A stretch of 11,373 nucleotides of DNA, from the NCBI GenBank assembly GCA_019416265.1, contig DXXQ01000109.1, positions 1-11,373 on the forward strand, given 5' to 3'. Both the position numbers and the translations under genes were made by a program. Positions 5,418-11,373 of the stretch are shown here, piece by piece; the first letter of the stretch is position 1, and each line of letters opens with the position of its first letter. The notes beneath the pieces are model-generated. The model did not search any database. It saw nothing but the letters and a program-made list of their open reading frames with translations, and was not told the DNA's origin. Source of the stretch: Clostridiales bacterium (GTDB taxonomy: Bacteria; Bacillota; Clostridia; Lachnospirales; Lachnospiraceae).

Positions 5418-6879
5418 TATGAATTGGCTGTCGGACTTCCTTGATGAAAGCATGCCGATATGGAGAGATAATCCTGTCATCTATTTCCGGGAGGTATTGC
5501 AGTTTGAGCCTGATGAATGGCAGGCAGAGGCGGCAATGGACTTGGCACACAATCCGAAGGTCAGTATCAAATCTGGACAGGGTGTTGGTAAGACAGGTTT
5601 AGAAGCTGCTGTGTTCCTGTGGTTTATCACTTGCTTTCCGTATCCACGTATCGTAGCGACAGCTCCTACAAAACAGCAGTTGCACGATGTCCTCTGGTCT
5701 GAGATTTCGAAGTGGATGAGCAAGTCTCCTTTGCTCTCTCAGCTTCTAAAATGGACAAAGACCTATGTTTACATGGTCGGTAATGAAAAGCGTTGGTTTG
5801 GAGTTGCTAGGACTGCTACAAAGCCAGAAAACATGCAAGGATTCCACGAGGACAACATGCTGTTCATCGTTGATGAGGCATCCGGTGTGGCCGATCCGAT
5901 CATGGAAGCTATTCTCGGTACACTCTCTGGAGAAAACAACAAGCTGCTCATGTGCGGAAACCCTACAAAGACTACCGGAACATTCTATGACAGTCATACG
6001 CGGGATAGGGCATTGTATAAATGCCATACAGTAAGCTCGGCAGAGAGCAAACGAACAAACAAGGAGAACATTGAATCTCTGATCCGGAAGTATGGGTGGG
6101 ATTCTAATGTGGTCAGGGTTCGTGTTCGTGGAGAATTCCCCAATCAAGAGGATGATGTGTTTATCGCATTATCTACTATTGAGCAATGCGGCAGTAGGTT
6201 GTTTGAATTGGATGATGGGAAACTGCTTCCGTATATTATTTTCGGCGTCGATGTGGCACGATTTGGAGATGACGAAACGATTATCTACCGCAATGCCAGA
6301 GGAAAGTTGAGAATCGTAGCGAATAGAAGAGGGCAGGATCTGATGAGAACTGTTGGCGATATTGTACGGCAGTATAAAAAAGCTATCAAAGAGTTCCCAG
6401 ATTATCATGGAAGAATTTATGTAAATATAGATGATACGGGACTTGGAGGCGGGGTTACGGACCGGTTGCGGGAAGTCAAAAGAGAACAGAAGCTTAACAG
6501 GCTGTATGTTATACCCATCAATGCCGCAGAAAAGATCGAGACCGACACAAAAGCTGGAAAAGATGCGGCCGAGCATTACAACAACCTTACAACTCATATG
6601 TGGGCTGTGCTAAAAGACCTCATGGAGAACAAAGAAATTGAAATGGAAGAGGATTCAGAAACATTTGCACAGCTTTCTTCGAGAAAGTATTTCCTTGCCA
6701 GCAATGGAAAGCTGGAGCTTGAGAGCAAAAAGGAAATGAAGGAAAGAGGGCTAGATTCTCCGGATAGAGCTGACTCAGCAGCGTTATCAGTATATCTTGG
6801 AAAAATCAAAAAATACACAGGCAGTGCTCCAAGTGCAGATAGTGGACTTGGAAAGAGCAGCTATTGGAAAAATAAGTAG
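5410..6879 (+). CDS. terL: Phage terminase large subunit (ATPase and nuclease)
   Basis: This 489-aa packaging motor drives DNA into the prohead and cuts the concatemer. The ATPase domain shows Walker A SGQGVGKT at 55-62, the TAPTKQQ adenine/coupling region at 84-90, Walker B LFIVDEA at 151-157 with the catalytic Glu156, and the GNPTKTTGTFYDS coupling motif near 183-195. The RNase H-like nuclease domain shows FGVDVARFGDDET at 278-290 (Asp281 as first acidic residue), then VNIDDTGLGGGVTDRL at about 338-353, and a C-terminal DSPDRADSAALS segment supplying the last acidic residue. All motifs look intact and the length is typical. The ATG follows an AAGGAGGGA site and overlaps terS by eight bases. 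Family resemblance is to the PBSX-like/Mu-gp28-like terminases that accompany gp29-like portals. Confidence 0.95.
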   Translation: MDSMNWLSDFLDESMPIWRDNPVIYFREVLQFEPDEWQAEAAMDLAHNPKVSIKSGQGVGKTGLEAAVFLWFITCFPYPRIVATAPTKQQLHDVLWSEISKWMSKSPLLSQLLKWTKTYVYMVGNEKRWFGVARTATKPENMQGFHEDNMLFIVDEASGVADPIMEAILGTLSGENNKLLMCGNPTKTTGTFYDSHTRDRALYKCHTVSSAESKRTNKENIESLIRKYGWDSNVVRVRVRGEFPNQEDDVFIALSTIEQCGSRLFELDDGKLLPYIIFGVDVARFGDDETIIYRNARGKLRIVANRRGQDLMRTVGDIVRQYKKAIKEFPDYHGRIYVNIDDTGLGGGVTDRLREVKREQKLNRLYVIPINAAEKIETDTKAGKDAAEHYNNLTTHMWAVLKDLMENKEIEMEEDSETFAQLSSRKYFLASNGKLELESKKEMKERGLDSPDRADSAALSVYLGKIKKYTGSAPSADSGLGKSSYWKNK

Positions 6880-6889
6880 GAGGAATATC

Positions 6890-7207
6890 ATGGGATTGCT
6901 TAGCAAAAAAGAGGCATATGTCACAAAAGGTATGCGCTTAATAGAAGAAAAGAGAACTCCAGAAGCAACGATAGTTGTGGTGGATGGGTTGAATGATTAC
7001 CAGAACAGAATTATTAAAGCATTAAACAGACACCCGGTGGCAGATACGGCACTTGTTGTTGTAGCATTGAGAAATTTGGCTGATTCACTTGAAGAGCAGG
7101 AGCCGAGTTGTAAAGGATTGGTTACTGGCTTAATAAGACGGCTACGAAGCCAGAGTTTCAAAACAGCAAGAGGATTGAAAAAACGAGAAAACGATAGAAA
7201 GGGGTGA
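6890..7207 (+). CDS. Small protein of unknown function between terL and portal
   Basis: I do not recognise this 105-aa protein. It starts at the ATG at 6890 with TAGGAGGA seven bases upstream, overlapping the terL stop. It is basic at both ends (MGLLSKKEAY and a final RGLKKRENDRKG), with a central helical segment containing ALNRHPVADTALVVVALRNLADSL, and has no membrane span or signal peptide. The stop overlaps the GTGAG that precedes the portal start, so translation of the portal may be coupled. Position between terminase and portal suggests a small packaging or head-assembly accessory protein, but that is inference from location only. Confidence 0.75.
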   Translation: MGLLSKKEAYVTKGMRLIEEKRTPEATIVVVDGLNDYQNRIIKALNRHPVADTALVVVALRNLADSLEEQEPSCKGLVTGLIRRLRSQSFKTARGLKKRENDRKG

Positions 7208-7212
7208 GAACG

Positions 7213-8595
7213 ATGGCGGAAATAGGACGCATAGGACAAAAGCGATATAACGGTGTGTTCTATGAAGAGTTTCTGAGGGAACTGCAGGGGATTCGTGGCG
7301 TGGAAGTGTATCGTGAAATGGCAAACAATGACGATACCGTTGGGGCGATCCTATTCGCCATAAAAATGCTGATACGCCATACCCAGTGGAATATCGAACC
7401 AGGAGGAGATACGGCGAAAGATAGGGAAGCGGCAGAGTTCGTGGAGAGCTGCATGGATGATATGCAGAGTACATGGACTGACACGATATCAGAAATACTG
7501 TCTTTTCTTGTTTATGGATGGAGTTACCATGAGATCGTGTATAAGCGTCGCATGGGAAAGACGAAAAATCAGAAGACTAAGAGTAAGTATTCTGATAGTC
7601 TTATTGGATGGCAGAAGCTACCGATCAGAAGCCAGGACACTTTGTATAAGTGGGAGTATGATCAACATGACAATCTGGTCGGGATGACGCAAATGCCGCC
7701 ACCGGATTATGGATTTATCACCATACCAATGAAAAAAGCAATGCTGTTTCGTACGGAAAGCGCAAAGGATAATCCGGAAGGGCGGAGCATTCTGAGAAAT
7801 GCTTACCGTCCATGGTATTTCAAACGCCGGATACAGGAAATAGAGGCAATCGGAATTGAACGTGATCTCGCAGGACTTCCGGTATTCCATGCCCCTGAAG
7901 GGACAGATATCTGGGATGAAAACGACGATGATATGATGAAGATAAATGCAGCTCTTACAAAGATGGTGAAGTCTATCCGGCGCGATGAATATGAAGGACT
8001 GGTGCTACCGCATGGATTTGAGTTTGAGCTGGTAAGTACCGGGGGTGCTAGGCAATTCGATACAAACTCAATCATAAACAGGTATGATACCAAGATTGCA
8101 ATGACGGTTCTTGCTGACTTTCTGATGCTTGGACACAATAAGGTGGGAAGTTTTGCACTTAGTTCTGATAAAACAGAGCTTTTTTCTGTTGCCATATCTT
8201 CGTTCTTGGATGTTATATGCGAAACATTCAATAATCAAGGTATTCCTGCACTTATTGACATCAACGGAGATTATTTCAATGGTATAACAGACTATCCCAA
8301 AATGACGCATGGAGAGATTGAAGATGTAGATGTGAAAGCGGCAGGGCAATTCATTAAGGATATGACGGGAATTGGCGTAATTGTACCGGATGATGGACTT
8401 GAGGATTATGTACGAGAAATTGGTCATTTGCCGGAAAGAACAACCGACAGCAGGGGAGAAAATCCGGCCAGAACAAAACAACAAAACCAAAATCAACCGC
8501 CGGAAGAAGAGCCTGACTCATCAGAAGAAATTGATGACGAAGAAGATGAAAAGAATGCCATGGCGGCGAAACGAAGGCTTGGAAGGGAAGGGTAA
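7213..8595 (+). CDS. Phage portal protein, Mu gp29-like (DUF935 family)
   Basis: This 460-aa protein forms the ring at the head vertex through which DNA enters and leaves. Its N-terminal part (REMANNDDTVGAILFAIK, then a QWNIEPGG segment) and the middle (SFLVYGWSYHEIVYKRR; RSILRNAYRPWYFKRRIQEIEAIGIERDLAGLPV) are characteristic of the DUF935/gp29 portal family. ITDYPKMTHGEIEDVDVKAA introduces the C-terminal part, which ends with a strongly acidic, probably disordered tail (EEEPDSSEEIDDEEDE) and a basic last dozen residues. ATG at 7213 is preferred over GTG at 7204 because GAAAGGGGTGA lies at a usual distance before it. The gene ends three bases before the MuF gene, as usual for portal-MuF pairs. 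No frameshift or deletion is seen. Confidence 0.9.
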   Translation: MAEIGRIGQKRYNGVFYEEFLRELQGIRGVEVYREMANNDDTVGAILFAIKMLIRHTQWNIEPGGDTAKDREAAEFVESCMDDMQSTWTDTISEILSFLVYGWSYHEIVYKRRMGKTKNQKTKSKYSDSLIGWQKLPIRSQDTLYKWEYDQHDNLVGMTQMPPPDYGFITIPMKKAMLFRTESAKDNPEGRSILRNAYRPWYFKRRIQEIEAIGIERDLAGLPVFHAPEGTDIWDENDDDMMKINAALTKMVKSIRRDEYEGLVLPHGFEFELVSTGGARQFDTNSIINRYDTKIAMTVLADFLMLGHNKVGSFALSSDKTELFSVAISSFLDVICETFNNQGIPALIDINGDYFNGITDYPKMTHGEIEDVDVKAAGQFIKDMTGIGVIVPDDGLEDYVREIGHLPERTTDSRGENPARTKQQNQNQPPEEEPDSSEEIDDEEDEKNAMAAKRRLGREG

Positions 8596-8598
8596 CAG

Positions 8599-9540
8599 GT
8601 GTATATCTTTAAAAAACCAAAGCCTCTCGGGAAGGCGAAGAAGCGGAGCAAAGAAAATCTCCGATTGTTGAATATGCTTAATAGGTATATTACGGACACG
8701 TCCGCTGTTCCGGTTTCTATACTAACGAGATTTTGGGCGGATCAGGCAGCGGCTATTACATACAAAGAGATACGGAAACTCATAGAGGATGAAGAAGTAT
8801 CGGAAGAAGATCTTCTGAATTGGTCAAAAGACTATTCTTCGTTTGTTACGGACACACTTGAACCTATGTGGCTTGAAGCGATTATCGTAGGGCAGCTTAG
8901 TTCTGCGATATTAAATGAGGCAAAGGAACAGGGATTTGAATTTGATGCAACCGATGTTGGTATAAGGAATTGGATAAAGGACCGAGGAAGTGAATTTGTA
9001 ACAAATGCTGTGCAAGAACAGAAAAAAGCAATACAGAGGCTTGCCATGAAAGCAGTAAGGGAAGAAATGTCACCGGGAGAGCTGGCAAGGGTTATACGGC
9101 CATGCATCGGGCTTACTGAACGTCAAGCGCAGGCAAACCTACGGTATTACAACAGCATTAAGCAACAAATGCGCAAGGAGCATCCAAGGATGAAAGAGGA
9201 AACGATTGTTAGGAGAGCTCGGGATAAGGCGTTGAAATATGCTGAAAAACAACATAGATACAGAGCTGAAACTATAGCGCAAACTGAATTGGCTGAGGCA
9301 TACAGTGCCGGCGCTCATAACGGGATAATACAGGCTCAGGAAAAGGGCTATATAGGTCATGTGAGGAAAGTGTGGGTAACGGCAAGGCAAGAGAATGTGT
9401 GTAGGTTTTGTGAGGCTGTAGAGGGCGTTAGCAAGGAAATGGAGGAGTATTTCGATGTAGGAAAATGCGGAACAGTTTTATTCCCTCCAGCGCATCCGAG
9501 ATGTAGATGCGTTGTAAAATATGTGGAAGTGAAGGAGTAA
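8599..9540 (+). CDS. MuF-like minor head protein (Mu gpF family)
   Basis: This 313-aa minor head protein is of the kind associated with the portal inside the capsid. The C-terminal third has the MuF domain: IAQTELAEAYSAGAHNGI, then KVWVTARQENVCRFCEAVEG with a CxxC pair, and PPAHPRCRCVVKY at the end, with the cysteines and histidine typical of the family. The N-terminal two-thirds are helical and charged, with no toxin domain fused at the C-terminus. The start is GTG at 8599, after AAGGG at 8588-8592; the portal stop lies three bases before. A weak ribosome binding site and close spacing suggest translation coupled to the portal, which would keep its level low. Confidence 0.88.
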   Translation: MYIFKKPKPLGKAKKRSKENLRLLNMLNRYITDTSAVPVSILTRFWADQAAAITYKEIRKLIEDEEVSEEDLLNWSKDYSSFVTDTLEPMWLEAIIVGQLSSAILNEAKEQGFEFDATDVGIRNWIKDRGSEFVTNAVQEQKKAIQRLAMKAVREEMSPGELARVIRPCIGLTERQAQANLRYYNSIKQQMRKEHPRMKEETIVRRARDKALKYAEKQHRYRAETIAQTELAEAYSAGAHNGIIQAQEKGYIGHVRKVWVTARQENVCRFCEAVEGVSKEMEEYFDVGKCGTVLFPPAHPRCRCVVKYVEVKE

Positions 9541-9545
9541 TGGAA

Positions 9546-10052
9546 ATGCAAACCATGTATGAGTTGCTTGGAATCCACAAAAAAGTGGACAAGGAAAAGC
9601 AGAATGTGGAAAACTCTAAAAACAACAACCAGTCAGTGTTGAAAGGTCGTTTTAAAATCCAAAAATCAGAAGATGACAAACATCTTGCTTTTGGTTGGGC
9701 GAGTATATCAATAGATGAGGCCGGAGAACAGCTTGTAGACTGGCAGGAAGATATGATTGATCCGGAAGAATTAGAAAACGCAGCTTATAATTTCGTGCGA
9801 TTATACCGAGAAGGAGGAGAGATGCACGAAAGAGGAGACTGTGCAATTTTGGTTGAAAGTGTAGTTTTCACAGAAGAAAAAATGGAAGCCATGGGCATTC
9901 CTGTTGGGACTATTCCTGTGGGATGGTGGATTGGTTTTCTTGTCACAGATGAAGATGTGTGGGAGAAGGTCAAGGATGGAACTTACTCTATGTTCTCCAT
10001 TGAAGGAGAGGCAGAAAGAGTGGAGGTAAAAGAAGATGGGGATTCTGATTGA
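9546..10052 (+). CDS. xkdF: XkdF-like prohead protease
   Basis: This 168-aa protein matches the XkdF putative phage serine protease family, which trims scaffold and capsid proteins during head maturation. Visible family features are FGWASI at 49-54, VDWQEDMIDPEELENAAYNFV at about 64-84, GEMHER at 91-96 (His94 the likely catalytic histidine), LVESVVFTEEK at 102-112, VGWWIGFLVTDEDVWEKVKDG at about 125-145, and SMFSIEGEA at 148-156 (Ser151 the likely nucleophile). The first 30 residues are a polar leader not part of the domain. ATG at 9546 is chosen because AGGAG ends eight bases upstream; ATG at 9540 is too close to it. The stop lies inside the next microprotein gene, overlapping by 17 bases. 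The family call is strong; cleavage specificity is unknown. Confidence 0.88.
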   Translation: MQTMYELLGIHKKVDKEKQNVENSKNNNQSVLKGRFKIQKSEDDKHLAFGWASISIDEAGEQLVDWQEDMIDPEELENAAYNFVRLYREGGEMHERGDCAILVESVVFTEEKMEAMGIPVGTIPVGWWIGFLVTDEDVWEKVKDGTYSMFSIEGEAERVEVKEDGDSD

Positions 10053-10128
10053 TGTTGGGATTTTCTTTCTTGGAGCGTTTATAGGATTTGTTTTAGCTTG
10101 TGTGGTAATCGCTGCAAGAAACGATTGA
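10036..10128 (+). CDS. 30-aa single-pass membrane microprotein (DUF3789-like)
   Basis: The protein begins MGILIDVGIFFLGAFIGFVL, continues with a hydrophobic stretch to about residue 27 and ends RND. It is a single membrane helix with a short polar tail and Gly residues spaced through the helix. A clear GGAGGT lies eight bases before the ATG, inside the end of the xkdF-like gene, which argues it is really translated. Its length and pattern match the DUF3789 family of about 34-residue proteins seen in Firmicutes genomes. The function is not known; in this place it could act on the membrane during lysis or be a passenger in the head operon. Confidence 0.7.
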   Translation: MGILIDVGIFFLGAFIGFVLACVVIAARND

Positions 10129-10145
10129 AAAATGGTAATTCAAGA

Positions 10146-10169
10146 GGCGGTATTACCGCTTTTTGTTTT
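10146..10169 (+). terminator. Terminator-like hairpin between microprotein and scaffold genes
   Basis: GCGGT (10147-10151) pairs with ACCGC (10155-10159) around a three-base loop, followed directly by TTTTTGTTTT. The stem is short, so read-through is likely, which could set the ratio of upstream portal, MuF and protease transcripts to the downstream scaffold. An upstream GGTAAT (10134-10139) can pair instead with ATTACC (10152-10157), disrupting this stem. Confidence 0.55.
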
Positions 10170-10199
10170 ATAAAAATAAGCGAAAGGAGGAAAGGAAAC

Positions 10200-11373
10200 T
10201 TGGCGACAAAGTTAAAAAATTTACATGTAAAAAAGGTGGATTTCGTTGATGAAGGCGCTAACCAACAAGCCGATATCAAGATTTTCAAGAGGAAGGAACA
10301 GAGCGCACCTGTTGTGACGGATCTGTTACAAGATCCTATGAAAGAGCAAAAGAGCCTTTTCAAAAGACTTATGCACTCAATCGGGAAAAGCCTTGGATTT
10401 AAAGATGAAGAAATTGACGGCTTTTCGGAATTGTCATCTGAAGGGATTATTCAGAAAGGGAATTCGCAAACTTTTGGAGAAAAGATGACGGAAGTTAAGC
10501 GGCAGAAGGTGGCTGATGAAATGTGGAGCATTTGTTATGCCCTTCAGTCCTCGCTGCAGTCGATTCTTTACGATGAAGATCTTGACGGAGCAACAGCACA
10601 ATCCATGATGGAAGAAAGTGTTTCTGAATTCGATGAGATTATTGCTGATGCAATTAGTAGTTGGTCGGCAGGAAAGGTCAGTGGAATCAAAAAGGATATC
10701 GGGAAAACGGATGTTGAATCATTGAAAAAGTTTAGAGACCATCTGAACGAAAATATTGAAAAAGCAGCAAACATTGAGAAAGGAGAAGTTGAGGAGATGC
10801 TAAAAATTGACAAGAGTAAAATGTCACCGGAGGAAAGAGTCGCTTACGATGAAATCGTAAAGAAATATGGATTTGAAGAGGAGACTGTTGAGAAATCCTC
10901 TACAGTAAAACCGGGAGAGAATGACGACGGAGAAGAAGATCTGGACGATGGAAAGAATGGTAAAAAGACAACAACGAAGAAATCGGCAGCATCAGAAGTG
11001 GGAGACGATATTTACAAGGGTCTGCATCCAGCAGTTAAGGCAGAGATTGAAGCTCTTAGAAAATATCGCGAAGATGCGGAAAACAAAGAATTCATGGAAG
11101 TTGCAAAGAAATATGAGATTATCGGTAAAAAACCAGAGGAACTGGCGCCTGTTCTGAAAAGTCTTAGAAATGCTGGTGGTACAGCTTATGACGATATGAT
11201 TTCAACGCTGGATTCCATGGTTGCCATGGCAGATAGTTCCGGTGTATTTTCTGAGATTGGAAAATCTTGCCGCGGATCTGCCGGAATTGTTGCGAAAGGG
11301 AAAACGGAGTCACGTGTAGAGTCTATTGCAAAGGGCTACATTGAAAAAGACCCGTCTCTGAGCTACACAGATG
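10200..11373 (+). CDS. Probable head scaffold/assembly protein, TTG start, truncated by the window end
   Basis: The frame from TTG at 10200 stays open for 391 codons to the window edge, so the 3' end is outside. AAGGAGG at 10184-10190 lies nine bases before the TTG. The N-terminal stretch KLKNLHVKKVDFVDEGANQQ (4-23) matches the L-xx-L-x-V-xx-V-D-F-V-D-x-G-A-N pattern common at the start of phage proteins placed just after XkdF-type proteases, which also supports the TTG over the first in-frame ATG about 47 codons in. The rest is helical and charged, with an acidic stretch GENDDGEEDLDDGKNGKK at about 239-256 followed by a Lys/Thr-rich linker, then more helices (EIEALRKYREDAENKEFMEVAKKY). No catalytic motif is seen. 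Position before the expected major capsid gene and composition suggest a scaffold; this function is inference. Confidence 0.8.
   Translation, partial: MATKLKNLHVKKVDFVDEGANQQADIKIFKRKEQSAPVVTDLLQDPMKEQKSLFKRLMHSIGKSLGFKDEEIDGFSELSSEGIIQKGNSQTFGEKMTEVKRQKVADEMWSICYALQSSLQSILYDEDLDGATAQSMMEESVSEFDEIIADAISSWSAGKVSGIKKDIGKTDVESLKKFRDHLNENIEKAANIEKGEVEEMLKIDKSKMSPEERVAYDEIVKKYGFEEETVEKSSTVKPGENDDGEEDLDDGKNGKKTTTKKSAASEVGDDIYKGLHPAVKAEIEALRKYREDAENKEFMEVAKKYEIIGKKPEELAPVLKSLRNAGGTAYDDMISTLDSMVAMADSSGVFSEIGKSCRGSAGIVAKGKTESRVESIAKGYIEKDPSLSYTD

Noticed and set aside
7204..7212. GTG at 7204 as the portal start
   Set aside because: It overlaps the ribosome binding site GGGGTGA that best serves the ATG at 7213.
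5410..9540. Transposable Mu-like phage
   Set aside because: Portal and MuF proteins are Mu-like, but these families are widespread in non-transposing Firmicutes phages and no transposase genes are seen here.
1..11373. Long minus-strand ORFs across the window
   Set aside because: They lie opposite well-supported genes, show no family motifs, and lack proper ribosome binding sites; they are antisense shadows.

Overview
The window looks like part of a prophage or temperate phage of a low-to-mid GC Gram-positive bacterium, probably one of the Clostridia (inference). Every supported gene is on the + strand. Most have strong AGGAGG-type ribosome binding sites, starts include GTG and TTG as well as ATG, and adjacent genes often overlap by 8-20 bases. 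The head proteins are of types common in Firmicutes phages: a PBSX-like terminase pair, a Mu gp29-like (DUF935) portal, a MuF head protein and an XkdF protease. No transposase, integrase, tRNA, rRNA or CRISPR array is visible.

Region 1 (1-4504) is an accessory cassette upstream of the packaging genes. It holds a sodium:solute symporter (SSS family), whose upstream start is uncertain because it lies at the window edge. Two successive pairs follow, each an N-type ATP-pyrophosphatase (PAPS-reductase-like, PP-loop SxGKDS) followed by a ParB/Srx-fold protein. The second pair resembles the IbrA/IbrB type. The first pair is of a different subtype, so the array is not a recent duplication. Three of the four junctions overlap by 10-20 bases. 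The fourth carries a 10-bp hairpin that hides the Shine-Dalgarno sequence of the first ParB-like gene. The cassette closes with a rho-independent-like terminator at 4527-4567. I find no complete known pathway that uses this set (transporter, two PP-loop enzymes, two ParB-like proteins). It is the best candidate here for an undescribed system, perhaps nucleic acid or small-molecule modification, or host control. The function is not proven by the sequence.

Region 2 (4605-9540) is the packaging and portal module: small terminase with an HTH, large terminase with intact Walker and nuclease motifs, a 105-aa protein of unknown function, the portal and the MuF protein. Repeated CGAAC-containing palindromic sites inside the small terminase gene are possible pac/TerS sites.

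Region 3 (9546-11373) is the head maturation module: an XkdF-type protease, a 30-aa single-pass membrane microprotein of the DUF3789 type, a terminator-like hairpin, and a long TTG-started probable scaffold or assembly protein that runs off the right edge. The major capsid gene is expected just beyond the window.

There is no gene-free stretch longer than about 100 bases. The gaps at 2161-2221, 4505-4604 and 10129-10199 each hold hairpins described below.
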